A stretch of DNA of 64,000 nt from Lachnospiraceae bacterium UBA7729 (GCA_002482005.1 DLFD01000009.1:13635-77634); one strand, 5' to 3'. Positions 1 to 9,631 are shown, counted from the first letter of the stretch. Notes: generated by a model not told the origin, from the sequence alone. Made by a program: numbers and translations.

Positions 1-2577
1 GGCCACGACAGCATGGTGGCAGCTATTGACAGCAGTAAAGCCGCCGGCAATCAGGAAGATGGAAACTTTGAGCTGGAAAAAAAGCTTACAGATACACAGA
101 TAAAAGAAATCGAAACCGGCGATATGGCGGACGTCCGCGATTTTCTGCTGGACAAGGGATACGAAGAGGCAGACAAAAAAGTAGAAGAAGCAGCTGCCTC
201 GGAACTGAAAAAAACAGTTAAGCAGAATATAGAAGATGCCGTCCGGGCACAGTGCCAGGCGCTTGGCGTTACCGATGAAACAGCCATCCAGGATGCGGTC
301 GAAAAAGCCATTGGGGAAAATTATGACGCTGCCCTGACAGAAGCGAAGAAATCTGATGAATATAAGAAAGCATTGGACGATGCCTATGAGAAGGCACATA
401 AGGAAGTCGAAGACAAAGTCGATGAAGAGTGGGACGACATCAGCGAAGAATACGACCTGGAGGATGCTGATTTTGTCAGTCGGCCTGTCACCCTGCATGA
501 ACATTTCTTCCACAATGAGGAGGAAGATTATAACAGCGACGGCAGGAAGGACACGACACTGCGGCTGTACCGGAGCGATTCTGAAGTAGACAAGGCTTCC
601 TTCAACGAAGGCCGCGCACCGGAAAGCGAGGACGAGATTGCCATTGACCGCATGCATGCAGCCAACGTCGGGGTCTCTCTTGGAGACGAGATTACGGTCG
701 GCGGCAGGAAGTTCAAAGTCGTTGGCTTACTCGCCTACGTCAATTACATGACTCTTCATGAGAAGAACACCGATCTCATGTTTGATGCCTTCGGCTTTGA
801 CGTCGGCATGGTGACGCCGGAGGCTTTTGAGAAGCTGCCGTCCGCCCTTCATTATTCCTACGTCTTTCAGTATGACAAGAAGCCTGCGGATGACATCGAG
901 GCGGCTGATTTTTCCGGGGATTTCATGAAGGCGCTTATCACCAGAAGCGCGGTCTATGAAAACGACCTGAAGGACTACGTTCCGGAATACCTGAACCAGG
1001 CAGTAAATTTCGCTCCTTCGGATATTGAAGGCGATACATCCGCTACCGGAATCCTGGTTTATATCCTGATCGCGGTCATTGCCTTTATTTTCGCCATCAT
1101 GGTCAGCAATACCGTTGAAAAAGAAAGCGCAGTCATCGGGACCCTGCGCGCGTCGGGCTATACCAGAAGCGAGCTGACCCGCCATTATATGAGCATGCCG
1201 ATTATCGTGACGATCATCGGAGCGGTGCTTGGCAACCTGGTCGGATACACTTTATTCAAGGATATCGTCGTAGACCTTTACTACAACAGCTACAGTCTTC
1301 CCAAATATGAGACGGTCTGGAGCCCGTCCGCCATGGTCAAGACCACGGTCATTCCTCTGGTCCTGATGTTTTTCATCAATCTCTTTGTCATAAGATCAAA
1401 GCTCCGCCTGAGCCCGCTTAAGTTCCTTCGCCACGACCTGAAGAAAACAAGGCGGCAGAGGGCAGTCCGGCTTCCAAAATGGTCCTTCCTCGCCAGGTTC
1501 CGGCTCAGAGTCGTCCTGCAGAATATACCGGATTATCTGGTCCTGATCTTCGGCGTCATCCTCATTGAAGTCATGCTCTGCTTCGCCTTCGGCTTTCCGG
1601 ATTCCCTCGACCACTACGCCGAGACCGCACCGAAAATGCTCTTTACAGAAAACCAGTACATCCTGACCGACATGAAGGATGACGATGGAGAAATCATAAC
1701 GACTGAAACGCCGGGAGCAGAACGGTTCAGCTCCACAACCCTCGTCCAGCAGAAGCAGACTGACTTTTCCATGCGGGGCACGGGCGGAGGTTTAAGCGAA
1801 GATATAACCGTATACGGGTATGAGACGAATAGCCGCTACATTGACATGAGAGAAGAGATGCCCGACGGTCAGGTTTATATCTCTTCCGCCTATGCCAAAA
1901 AATATGGATTCGGCAAAGGGGACAGACTTTCTCTTTCCGAAAAATATGAAAAAAAATCCTACGATTTTACTGTAGCCGGAATCTACGGCTACGACGGGGC
2001 GGTAGCCGCTTTCATGCCTCAGGATAACTTCAACCGTATTTTCGATAAGGACAAGGGAGACTTCAGCGGATATTTTTCCGATGAGAAAATAGAAGATATA
2101 GACAATAAGTACGTTGCGACAGTCATCACCAGGCAGGACATCACCAAGGTAACCGATCAGCTGGACCACTCCATGGGCGGCTTCATGAAAGTCTTCCAGT
2201 ATGTGCTCTTCATATTGGCCATCGTCCTCATTTACCTGCTGACTAAAATCATTATAGAGAAGAACGAAAGCTCTATCTCTATGGCCAAAATCCTGGGCTT
2301 TAAGAACAGAGAACTTTCCGCCATCTACATGCTGCCGACCGCGGTCACGGTCATCATCTTTACCGGGGTCAGCTTCCTGATCGGCTATGCCATCATGGCC
2401 GGACTCTTCAAGATCTTCATGCTGTCCATGGACGGGTGGTTCCGGTTCTACATCAGCCCCAGAGGCGCTATCCTGTCCATGCTTTTCATGGTCGCCGGCT
2501 ACCTGGTCGTATCGCTCGCCGACTTCCGCCGCATCCGCAAGATTCCCATGGACGAAGCCCTCAAGAATATCGAATAA
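1..2577 (+). CDS. FtsX-family ABC transporter permease (5' end outside window)
   Basis: The frame is open from base 1, so the true start lies upstream; the first in-window Met is at base 13. The protein shows the duplicated FtsX plan. A Lys/Glu/Ala-rich, probably coiled-coil extracellular stretch (about residues 10-150) leads into a soluble domain. Membrane segments follow near 345-365, 393-415, 445-460 and 506-528. A second extracellular domain is followed by segments near 727-748, 771-799 and 819-838. The motif GTLRASGYTRSEL after the first helix is typical of FtsX permeases and recurs in weaker form as AKILGFKNREL in the second half. Such permeases pair with a MacB/LolD-type ATPase, probably encoded upstream, and act mechanically on extracellular or envelope substrates. 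The substrate cannot be told from sequence. Confidence 0.88.
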   Translation, partial: GHDSMVAAIDSSKAAGNQEDGNFELEKKLTDTQIKEIETGDMADVRDFLLDKGYEEADKKVEEAAASELKKTVKQNIEDAVRAQCQALGVTDETAIQDAVEKAIGENYDAALTEAKKSDEYKKALDDAYEKAHKEVEDKVDEEWDDISEEYDLEDADFVSRPVTLHEHFFHNEEEDYNSDGRKDTTLRLYRSDSEVDKASFNEGRAPESEDEIAIDRMHAANVGVSLGDEITVGGRKFKVVGLLAYVNYMTLHEKNTDLMFDAFGFDVGMVTPEAFEKLPSALHYSYVFQYDKKPADDIEAADFSGDFMKALITRSAVYENDLKDYVPEYLNQAVNFAPSDIEGDTSATGILVYILIAVIAFIFAIMVSNTVEKESAVIGTLRASGYTRSELTRHYMSMPIIVTIIGAVLGNLVGYTLFKDIVVDLYYNSYSLPKYETVWSPSAMVKTTVIPLVLMFFINLFVIRSKLRLSPLKFLRHDLKKTRRQRAVRLPKWSFLARFRLRVVLQNIPDYLVLIFGVILIEVMLCFAFGFPDSLDHYAETAPKMLFTENQYILTDMKDDDGEIITTETPGAERFSSTTLVQQKQTDFSMRGTGGGLSEDITVYGYETNSRYIDMREEMPDGQVYISSAYAKKYGFGKGDRLSLSEKYEKKSYDFTVAGIYGYDGAVAAFMPQDNFNRIFDKDKGDFSGYFSDEKIEDIDNKYVATVITRQDITKVTDQLDHSMGGFMKVFQYVLFILAIVLIYLLTKIIIEKNESSISMAKILGFKNRELSAIYMLPTAVTVIIFTGVSFLIGYAIMAGLFKIFMLSMDGWFRFYISPRGAILSMLFMVAGYLVVSLADFRRIRKIPMDEALKNIE

Positions 2578-2657
2578 GGGCGCAAACGTGCCAGCATAGA
2601 AGGATCCTGTCTCGTTAGAAATTCTCCGCCATGAACAGCCCTTCTCCTCCGTAATGA

Positions 2658-4055
2658 TTATTTCATCAACTTATTCACGTTTCTCTGCACCGCCCTGTAA
2701 TCATGCCCAGCTGCCGTCAGTCTCTGCTCGCGCTCCCTGCCATTACCCCACTTCCCGGCAATGACCTCTCTGGCAACTTCCTCAATAGTCTTTCTGGAGG
2801 CAATGCTTGCGGATTTCTTGTACCTCGGTACACCATATGCCCTGATATACCGCCCATTCACCTGCAGCATGCGTCTTCCGACAGCATTGTTCTTGTTGCC
2901 TTCGATGACTGTGATTGATGTACCTTCAACCTTCTCTACGATTCCGACATGGTCTGGCCAGCCGGTATTGTCTCCGGCCCCGCTATCCTGCCAGTCGTAA
3001 AAGATCACATCTCCCGGTGACGGCCGGTAAGCATCATCCTCCACCAGCTCACCGATAATCTTGAAGAGTATCAACATTTGTCCGCAGCTGCATTCCGTCG
3101 GGATGATATCCGTCACACCGCACCGGATTGCCACTGCCGATACAAAAGCCGCGCACCAGGCATCCGTATATTTCACAGCATAGCCTCTTGCCAAAGGCTT
3201 GTGGCTGTTATAGATGTCAATGATCTGCTTATGACTTCCGTCCGCTTCCTTCCTACCGATCCACGCCTGCGCCTGACGCACAACACGGTCGCAATCAGAC
3301 TGGACCTGTTCCGCGGATCCGGTCGTCCCGTTAGAATCGCCTGCAACATTAATGTTCTTCGGATACCCGTTGAACCCTCCATTCCGGATTACCTTCGGAA
3401 AATCCTGATAGCACCGGTCGAGATCCACGTCTCCGCTTATCCCCGGTACCCTGCCCTTGGAGGAATACTGCCAGATCCCGCAGCGCCCCTGATAACTGCA
3501 GCTCTTCGCCCACTGGGCACACCAGAAAGTATATCGGCTGAGGATCTCCAGCGATACCACGGTCTTCGCATAGGATGCCGAGGTATAGAAGCCCGCGAAG
3601 TACCCGGCCTTCTCCATCTCGTTGCAGAAGGTCCGGATCAGCCCGCTGCAGAAGTCCCTGCCGGCCTCCCGCTGATCCTTTTCCTCCATATCAAAATATA
3701 CCGGCATGTCGAACTGCTTCCCGGCGATCACCCTCTGGAATGCCTTTGCCTCCAGGGTAGCCTCCCGGAAGCTGACTGCCGTCCTGAGAACCCCCGGCTT
3801 TCCCAGCACATGGATATCAATCGCATTTCCAATCCCGACCATGATGAAAATGACGACCTTGCGGAAGATCCCCTTGAAGCCGATCTGAGATGACAGCTTG
3901 TGGTCGGCCGCTCCGCACATCACGCCCGTGATATAGTCGCAGACAACGAAAAGAATCAGTGCATACATAAGTCCGTCCGCCCCTCCGAGAAACCAGCCAA
4001 GCCATCCTCCGACGACAGCAAACCCCGCCTGAATAATGTTCCAGAACTCCTTCAT
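2658..4055 (-). CDS. Fused phage holin - truncated GH25 - amidase/peptidase - CW_7 lysis protein
   Basis: I start at the ATG at 4055, which has GGAGG eight bases upstream, rather than the longer frame from 4100. Residues 1 to about 92 are a phage_holin_4-type holin with three hydrophobic segments, ending at the motif VLRTAV. At residue 94 the reading frame jumps straight into the middle of a GH25 lysozyme (TLEAKAFQRVI, then PVYFDME and later DVDLDR). The first barrel strands and the N-terminal catalytic Asp of GH25 are missing. A CHAP/NlpC-like domain follows, with Cys at about 301 (AWCAAF) and His at about 369 (DHVGIV). The C-terminus is a single CW_7 wall-binding repeat (IEEVAREVIAGKWGNG, then VQRNVN). 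Holin and endolysin are normally separate genes, so an in-frame deletion is the simplest reading. The GH25 activity is probably lost, while the second catalytic domain looks whole. Confidence 0.85.
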   Translation of the reverse strand: MKEFWNIIQAGFAVVGGWLGWFLGGADGLMYALILFVVCDYITGVMCGAADHKLSSQIGFKGIFRKVVIFIMVGIGNAIDIHVLGKPGVLRTAVSFREATLEAKAFQRVIAGKQFDMPVYFDMEEKDQREAGRDFCSGLIRTFCNEMEKAGYFAGFYTSASYAKTVVSLEILSRYTFWCAQWAKSCSYQGRCGIWQYSSKGRVPGISGDVDLDRCYQDFPKVIRNGGFNGYPKNINVAGDSNGTTGSAEQVQSDCDRVVRQAQAWIGRKEADGSHKQIIDIYNSHKPLARGYAVKYTDAWCAAFVSAVAIRCGVTDIIPTECSCGQMLILFKIIGELVEDDAYRPSPGDVIFYDWQDSGAGDNTGWPDHVGIVEKVEGTSITVIEGNKNNAVGRRMLQVNGRYIRAYGVPRYKKSASIASRKTIEEVAREVIAGKWGNGREREQRLTAAGHDYRAVQRNVNKLMK

Positions 4056-4080
4056 CAATGCCTCCTTCGCCCTTCCGGGC

Positions 4081-4112
4081 AAAACAAAAGACAGCCCCAC
4101 AAGGAGCTGCCC
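4081..4112 (-). terminator. Rho-independent terminator between tail genes and lysis gene
   Basis: On the minus strand a 9-bp stem (GGCAGCTCC / GGGGCTGTC, two G-U pairs, loop TTGT) is followed by TTTTGTTTT. It lies downstream of the 4141-5550 tail gene and upstream of the lysis gene. Confidence 0.7.
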
Positions 4113-4140
4113 GTTTACAGGTTCAAAATAATGGTCCGCG

Positions 4141-5550
4141 TCAGGATGCCTTCGTTTCCGCCTCCTGCGTCAGCGTGTAAGTGATCTTCATGGTCTTTTC
4201 CGCCGTTTTCTCCACAGTCTGGGTCAGGTTGTTGATGGAAGCCAGATACGGCGTCAGGATGTAGACTGTCCGGTACTCATTTCCGTAGGAACCTCCCCAC
4301 TGCACGAGGTAGTTCTTGTACTGGAAAATGGGCGAAACCGCATCCTCCAGCCGTACCGCACCGCCGACCTTCGTCACCTTATCTGACGCGTCCAGGATGA
4401 AATCCCATCCCATGATCAGCCCGTTCACGACCGTCATATAGACCTCGCAGCTGCCGGACTCGCAAAGCGGCTTTAAGGCAGAAGTAAATCCGAACGGGAT
4501 CAGTGTGACATCTGTCTGGTTGTTGGCGTTGATCTTGTAGATCCCCTTCTTGTTGTAAGCCACCACATACAGATAGCCGCCCCGCATCACGGAATAAATG
4601 TTCCTCTCCGGATAGCTTGTCGCCTCATCTCTGGTCCCGATTCGGTGAAGATAAGCCTTCGTCAGCGTCCAGGAGCCGTCCGTCATCGTGAGATCATCCT
4701 TCTTGATCTTCACCCAGGTGACCGTCGCATTGCCGGACGAATTCCCTTCCGAGGAAAATCCGTACCAGTAACCATCCCCTCCGTCAAAGAAATCTCCCCA
4801 GACGCTGTAATCATCTCCCCACACGAATGAAGTCGTCGCTACGGATTTTTCCTCAAGAATCGAGGTCGTCGAATCGTTCAGCTGCTCATTCAGCCCGATG
4901 GTAAAGGTCGGGACCCGCAGCTTTCGGATCACAACTGCGGAATCCTTATAAGTAATCGAGGTCAGGATCTCCTTCTCCCAGTCAAAAGCGACGGCGTTAA
5001 AAAGCATCTGCTTCCTGGCATCCGCCACATCTCCGATGTTCACCCTCTTCATCATCTGAAAGGTCGCCTTGGTCCCCGCAGAGCTTCCGAAGGCATTCGC
5101 CCCGCCCCAGCAGGAGGTCAGAGCCGCTGCCGCAATCGTCCCGTTGCCCTGGGAAGGCGTAAACTCCCAAACGAACTTGTAACCGTTGTCCAGTGCCTTG
5201 CTCTCCGACTGGTTCAGGCTCCCTCTCGCCACATCTGCCGTAGAATTCACGTTGTTGGAGGCATAGGCCACCGGCAGATTGTCCGTCGGCGGGTAAATGT
5301 TCGCCACAGCCTCCGTCAATGGCTTTGAGAATAATAAGATTCCGCCGATCAGCTTCGGACAGATCGGCAGCATGGTCTTGTACCACTCCACCTCGTTGAT
5401 CGTATCGCCGGTCGTATAATGGATCCCGAAGGGATTGTAGGCAAAGAGGTCGTTCACTGCCTCCGTGATCATGTTCTCCTCCGTGACCGTCTCCACCGCC
5501 CCCGTATTGGAATCTGTGAGCTCGATGGTCATCCTTCCCTTTAAATTCAT
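4141..5550 (-). CDS. Phage tail/host-interaction structural protein, unrecognised family
   Basis: The start chosen is the ATG at 5550, with GGAGG upstream. It overlaps the stop of the preceding gene as ATGA, so the two are translationally coupled; the longer frame from 5640 would run far into that gene. The N-terminus (MNLKGRMTIELTDSNTGAV) is followed by a roughly 470-residue protein without membrane segments, rich in Gly, Trp, Tyr and Asn and in short beta-like stretches. Position between the tail baseplate-like gene and the lysis gene is where siphovirus receptor-binding or distal tail fibre proteins usually lie. I do not recognise a named domain. Structural role is inferred from gene order. 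Confidence 0.7.
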   Translation of the reverse strand: MNLKGRMTIELTDSNTGAVETVTEENMITEAVNDLFAYNPFGIHYTTGDTINEVEWYKTMLPICPKLIGGILLFSKPLTEAVANIYPPTDNLPVAYASNNVNSTADVARGSLNQSESKALDNGYKFVWEFTPSQGNGTIAAAALTSCWGGANAFGSSAGTKATFQMMKRVNIGDVADARKQMLFNAVAFDWEKEILTSITYKDSAVVIRKLRVPTFTIGLNEQLNDSTTSILEEKSVATTSFVWGDDYSVWGDFFDGGDGYWYGFSSEGNSSGNATVTWVKIKKDDLTMTDGSWTLTKAYLHRIGTRDEATSYPERNIYSVMRGGYLYVVAYNKKGIYKINANNQTDVTLIPFGFTSALKPLCESGSCEVYMTVVNGLIMGWDFILDASDKVTKVGGAVRLEDAVSPIFQYKNYLVQWGGSYGNEYRTVYILTPYLASINNLTQTVEKTAEKTMKITYTLTQEAETKAS

Positions 5551-7529
5551 GCTGTACCTCCCGTCTCTATGATCTGCCCGAAGGCGCCTACCTTCTGCCT
5601 TCCGGTGATGGTGTCGCTCCAATAATAATTGACGACCCACTTCACTTCCTTCTCCATAGCTTCCGTAAATGCGATCGGCCTGATCGCTGCCGTCAGCCTG
5701 AAGGGCTGGATCTTCTCATCGATTGCAATCTTGCCGTCCCAGGCTTCCTTTGCCGCCATGGACTGGCCGCTGATCGATGCGATAACGTCACCGACTTCAA
5801 TCCTCCCGGTCCCGCCGGTCATCCTCAGATACACGTTGAAGGTATTCGTGTAATTGGCGATGACGTTCTCGATCGGATAATAAAGGCTCAGGATATGCTT
5901 TCCGGAATGCCAGGTCTCCACCGGCACCGGCGTCGTCAGCTTCGTGTCATTGAATTCATAGGTAATGACGCCCTCTGCCTGCCCGTCCGTCTCGATCGTG
6001 ACCGGCAGCGTCACCTGGACGACTGTCTCTGACGTGCTGGAGGATTCTGCAGTGGTATCCGTTCCGCCTGCATCCGTGCTTCCGCTTGTGTCGCCGGTTC
6101 CGGATCCGGCCGTATCCGTACTTCCGGAAATATCTCCGGTTCCCGTGTCAGCAGAATCCGATGAACCGCTATCAGTGCCGCCTGATTCCGATGCTCCTGA
6201 TGCCGCACTCACCGCCAGCGCCGGGATAGTAATGCTTCCGGTCGCCTCCCCGGTCTTCGTCACAGCCTTCGACGCCACATTGATCATGACCTGCCCGAAG
6301 AACTGGACATGATTTGCTTCCGATGTCGCGAACTGGATACTGATGATCTTCTTGTCTGTCTCCGCCACATCAATGACAGAAGCATTGGTAAAGGTATGGA
6401 TCCCGATCTTGCCCTGCTCAATGGAATTCATCAGCCCGGCGATGTTCTTGTCATTCTTGGACTTCGACTGGGCCAGGAGCGGATTCTTGCCGACGCACTT
6501 CAGCGTCTCCTTGCCGCCGATCTTGATCTCCATAGAGGTAATGGCTGCCAGCTGACTTGCGTCCGCCTGTCCTCCGGAAAAGGTCAGCACATCCCCAAGG
6601 TCCAGCGCCGGATTCCCGATCGTGTCCGACTCGAATGGTACATACCGGATCTGGGCAATGTCGTTCAGGATGTTCCTGCAGAGCATCTCCCTGGTCTCTT
6701 CCAGACCGAACTGCAGGAGCGGATTTACACCCAGGTTCATGGTCAGCGCATCGTCCGTCTCCAGGGCATAGTATTCAGCGATCTCGGTCCGCCGGTTCGT
6801 GGAATTGACCGCCGTATATCTGGTGATGAAATCTGAGAAGCTGGAGGAGAACCGGTGCTTCGCCTCGTAGGTCTGAACAGGGCTCATGCCATACTTTCGA
6901 AGCTCCAGCTTTCCTTCCCGGTTAATAACAAAAAAGCCTGAAAGGACCTGCCCAACGTAATAAAGGCAGTCCCTGTAGGTCTCGATATCATTTTCCGTAT
7001 AGATGGACAGCGCCTGTGTCCCGTTGGTCATGGCCTCGATCTGCTCTTTCGTCTGCGCCATCTCCACTTTGCAGGCCTTGCAGCACAAAGCAATGAAGTC
7101 ATACGGCGTCCCAATGGTCTCAAAGCCATTGAAGTTTCGCTCGAACCGGAGCATGTAGTCATAGCCCTTCAGCTCCAGCGTTCTGACCTTCCGGTTTGCC
7201 TCCGAGACCTCGAAAATTCCCATCGGAACCGTTTCATAGGACCCATCCGCAAGCTCCAGATGATAGTACAGCTCGACCTTGGCGTCCTTCAGTGTGTACC
7301 GGTCGATGGAGGAGAATAATGAGATCCCGAACTCCGCGGCATACACCGTCCCAAGCTCAATCTCCGAAGACCCGCCGCACTGAGCGGAAATGTATCCGGA
7401 TCCCTTCACGATATCCCCCGGACCGAACTCATAGACCGCCCCGTCGGTCGTCGTAATCTTCCCCGTCCAGTAATAATGGCGGGTTTTCATCTGTACCGCC
7501 TGTAGAAACACATCACTCACCGGATACAT
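5547..7529 (-). CDS. Phage tail/baseplate protein with Gly-Ser-Thr-Asp low-complexity insert
   Basis: 660 residues; start ATG at 7529 with AGGAGG upstream. The N-terminal third (YYWTGKITTTDGAVYEFGPGD, then a stretch concerning lines of FEVSEANRKVRTLELKGYD) resembles the tail-hub/baseplate proteins (DUF5048-like) common in Lachnospiraceae prophages, which sit between the tape-measure/distal tail genes and the fibre. Residues near 445-500 are a degenerate repeat of Gly, Ser, Asp and Thr (GSGTGDTSGSTDAGGTD), probably a flexible linker. The following domain is beta-rich. It is coupled to the next gene by a 4-base overlap. No frameshift or missing segment is evident. Confidence 0.75.
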   Translation of the reverse strand: MYPVSDVFLQAVQMKTRHYYWTGKITTTDGAVYEFGPGDIVKGSGYISAQCGGSSEIELGTVYAAEFGISLFSSIDRYTLKDAKVELYYHLELADGSYETVPMGIFEVSEANRKVRTLELKGYDYMLRFERNFNGFETIGTPYDFIALCCKACKVEMAQTKEQIEAMTNGTQALSIYTENDIETYRDCLYYVGQVLSGFFVINREGKLELRKYGMSPVQTYEAKHRFSSSFSDFITRYTAVNSTNRRTEIAEYYALETDDALTMNLGVNPLLQFGLEETREMLCRNILNDIAQIRYVPFESDTIGNPALDLGDVLTFSGGQADASQLAAITSMEIKIGGKETLKCVGKNPLLAQSKSKNDKNIAGLMNSIEQGKIGIHTFTNASVIDVAETDKKIISIQFATSEANHVQFFGQVMINVASKAVTKTGEATGSITIPALAVSAASGASESGGTDSGSSDSADTGTGDISGSTDTAGSGTGDTSGSTDAGGTDTTAESSSTSETVVQVTLPVTIETDGQAEGVITYEFNDTKLTTPVPVETWHSGKHILSLYYPIENVIANYTNTFNVYLRMTGGTGRIEVGDVIASISGQSMAAKEAWDGKIAIDEKIQPFRLTAAIRPIAFTEAMEKEVKWVVNYYWSDTITGRQKVGAFGQIIETGGTA

Positions 7530-7554
7530 ACCCCGCCTCCTTCCTTATTTATGG

Positions 7555-7588
7555 CAAAAGAAAAGAGACCGGACTGCTCCGATCTCTT
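7555..7588 (-). terminator. Terminator downstream of the cargo genes
   Basis: Minus-strand hairpin with 11-base arms (AAGAGATCGGA / TCCGGTCTCTT, one mismatch, loop GCAG) followed by TTCTTTT. It separates the AT-rich cargo genes from the tail gene that starts at 7529. Confidence 0.6.
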
Positions 7589-7669
7589 GAAATCATTGGC
7601 TTCAATCGCCGTTAAATGCCTCGACAACTGGGATTTGTATGTCAACGCAGACGATGCGGTTTCTATCAG

Positions 7670-8533
7670 TTACAGTCTTTCTTCGATAAACCTCTGTGTG
7701 CTTTTCACATAGGGTTCAACCTTATATAGAGTGGCTGTATGTCCTCCGTGAACCATTGTTACCACAGCATCGGGGAATATTTCGATAAGTTCATTCTTCG
7801 CTTCCTCAGAAAAGGCTTTATCATCCGTAGGCAGAACAAGCAGCACATTTTTGTCTGCTTTTTGATATTCCTGCATTGTAATTGGTTTGACCTTTGCCAC
7901 GCTGATCATAAGAGAGGTCATATGAATATCGAATTCTTTTGTGTAATTGCCGTACACCCATGCAAAGAAATCTTCCATATAGCTTCGATCCGCTCTGGCT
8001 TCATTCTCCATACCGACCATTTTTTTCGATACTCTGAATAAGAGATTACGAATCCAACGGTAGGGAATGATTTTCATAAGCGGCAGCAATATACCGTAAA
8101 TTTTATATTGCTTTTTCAAATCTTTTAAGGCGGAATTACTCAACGCCGAGGTGGAGTAGAGTGCATAGGCGACATCATCATTTTGATATTTCCGCAGCAC
8201 AAGTTGAGATAAGAAACCGCCAAGGGATGCACCGATAAAAACGGGATATTTGATTTCCAACTTCTTTATAAGTTGAATGACAAAATCCGCAAGCTCCTCA
8301 ATATCGTTAATCTCCATTGGGTAATCAAAGGTTAAAATCCGATAATCCTGTTCCATTTGTTTCAGATGATTAAACCAGACAATACTAAAGCCTGTTCCGC
8401 CAACCAGATATACCAATGTGACCTTGCTGTTTGAGTTGCCGCATAGCAGGTATTTTACCCCTATGCTATCCACATTTGTTTCGGAAAAGGGATGTGTATC
8501 TTGAAATGCTTGCAATTCTTCATTAAATGACAT
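7670..8533 (-). CDS. Alpha/beta-hydrolase fold protein (prophage cargo gene)
   Basis: The start is the ATG at 8533, with AAGGAGAC upstream; the longer frame from 8725 is discarded because it overlaps the preceding gene. The 287-residue protein has the nucleophile elbow GASLGG, the oxyanion strand VYLVGGTG and a C-terminal HGGHTA that carries the probable catalytic His. The substrate is unknown. It is clearly more AT-rich than the tail genes on both sides and, with the next gene, interrupts an otherwise continuous tail module. This is the pattern of a 'moron' gene acquired by the prophage. No phage function is expected; a host-benefit or defence role is possible but not shown. Confidence 0.8.
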   Translation of the reverse strand: MSFNEELQAFQDTHPFSETNVDSIGVKYLLCGNSNSKVTLVYLVGGTGFSIVWFNHLKQMEQDYRILTFDYPMEINDIEELADFVIQLIKKLEIKYPVFIGASLGGFLSQLVLRKYQNDDVAYALYSTSALSNSALKDLKKQYKIYGILLPLMKIIPYRWIRNLLFRVSKKMVGMENEARADRSYMEDFFAWVYGNYTKEFDIHMTSLMISVAKVKPITMQEYQKADKNVLLVLPTDDKAFSEEAKNELIEIFPDAVVTMVHGGHTATLYKVEPYVKSTQRFIEERL

Positions 8534-8588
8534 TTTTTGTCTCCTTGTCAACCTCCGATTTTCCGGTTTCAAAAACAGGAGTTTGGGG

Positions 8589-8999
8589 TTAACCTGTATA
8601 AGCATCGTCTGCTGTGTTTTTGAAATTTTGTTTTTCCAACCATTGTTTTTCTTCTTCATTTTCAGGAATATCAATTCTCTCAATTTTGAAGATAACAGGT
8701 CGTGTACCGTCATTGCAACAGGCAATCATCATTCTCTCATCATTTGTCCACTTATGCATAATTGAGCCACCCTGCAAAGCAGTATAAACATATCTGCTAA
8801 TAGCATCCCATGCTTCTCCGCAGAACTTCCCATTCATCAGATGGTAGAAATCATCACGCTCACTGGTTCTTTTAAGAAGAAAAGTGTCTCCCGCCTTAAA
8901 GCAAGGGCATGGACCAGATTTTGGATTTGCAAGATATTTTTCTTGTAAATCGGAAAATACTTTTGTTTCTAATACTGTTATTTTACATTCATGTTGCAT
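8589..8999 (-). CDS. TIGR04076 family protein
   Basis: 136 residues. It matches the TIGR04076 pattern: an N-terminal strand CKITVLETKV, the pair GPCPCFKAGD, a central AWDAISRYV and the terminal CCNDGTRPVIFKIERI. The several conserved Cys residues suggest metal or redox chemistry, but the family has no established function. It lies 55 bases upstream of the alpha/beta-hydrolase gene in the same orientation and shares its AT-rich composition, so the two probably entered the prophage together. Confidence 0.82.
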   Translation of the reverse strand: MQHECKITVLETKVFSDLQEKYLANPKSGPCPCFKAGDTFLLKRTSERDDFYHLMNGKFCGEAWDAISRYVYTALQGGSIMHKWTNDERMMIACCNDGTRPVIFKIERIDIPENEEEKQWLEKQNFKNTADDAYTG

Positions 9000-9066
9000 A
9001 TTATCAACTCCTCATCAAATTCTGATTTGTTTTATTCATCATATCAGTCTTGACTGATTCACTCAA

Positions 9067-9429
9067 TCAGAATTCTCTTAGCGTGAAAGAAACGTTCCAC
9101 AAGCCTCCATAGCTGGTATCCTGCACCAGCTTTGCCTTGAAGCCGTCTATATACATCTCCGCTGTCTTCACGGCTGCCGTCTCCGGATCATAATACTTCA
9201 CCGAGATGGATGGCTTGTTCTTAAAAGCCGTCAGTCTCTTTAACCATGAAGGGCTTACGGAAAAAGATACAGGGATCTCCGCGACCCCTGTCCGCACGAT
9301 ATCTCTCTGAGTCGTCCCGGCCTCTGTCTCCCCGCCGGAGTCCGCCTCCGCATCGGAAAGCTGCACTTCATAGGAGTCCGGTCTGGGAATCGCCACATTA
9401 TCAAAGGTCAGATATTGTATAAAAGCCAT
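9067..9429 (-). CDS. Phage tail protein (small, distal-tail type)
   Basis: 120 residues starting MAFIQYLTFDNVAIPRPDSYE. The sequence, with the motif GTTQRDIVR and the ending LWNVSFTLREF, is a small tail structural protein that in Lachnospiraceae prophages directly follows the tape-measure gene. Here it follows the tape-measure remnant by only four bases, and the Shine-Dalgarno-like GGAAGGTGAGG lies across the end of that remnant. The protein looks complete. Confidence 0.75.
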   Translation of the reverse strand: MAFIQYLTFDNVAIPRPDSYEVQLSDAEADSGGETEAGTTQRDIVRTGVAEIPVSFSVSPSWLKRLTAFKNKPSISVKYYDPETAAVKTAEMYIDGFKAKLVQDTSYGGLWNVSFTLREF

Positions 9430-9433
9430 TTCC

Positions 9434-9631
9434 TCACCTTCCTCCCGATCTCAGATTCTGCCGGTTCTGCGCAGTAACGACCATCTCATCCAGGAGCGTT
9501 CCGCCAACATACACAGGGATAGTAATGTCTCCGCCGGCTGCACCGATTGCCTGCGCAAGCACCGCGGTCTGTCCGGCAACTGCCTTGATCTTGAGATCCC
9601 TATCATTGCCCCGACAGAATCCATTCCACAT
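9434..9631 (-). pseudogene. C-terminal scrap of a phage tail tape-measure protein
   Basis: The last 55 or so codons (KAVAGQTAVLAQAI, then VYVGGTLLDEMV and TAQNRQNLRSGGR) match the usual end of Lachnospiraceae tape-measure proteins, which are typically more than 600 residues long. Everything upstream is gone: within about 25 bases the sequence switches to the oppositely oriented DUF4417 gene. This marks the right-hand breakpoint of the prophage remnant. Confidence 0.7.

Noticed and set aside
3078..3893. 271-residue plus-strand open frame
   Set aside because: Antisense of the holin-lysin gene.
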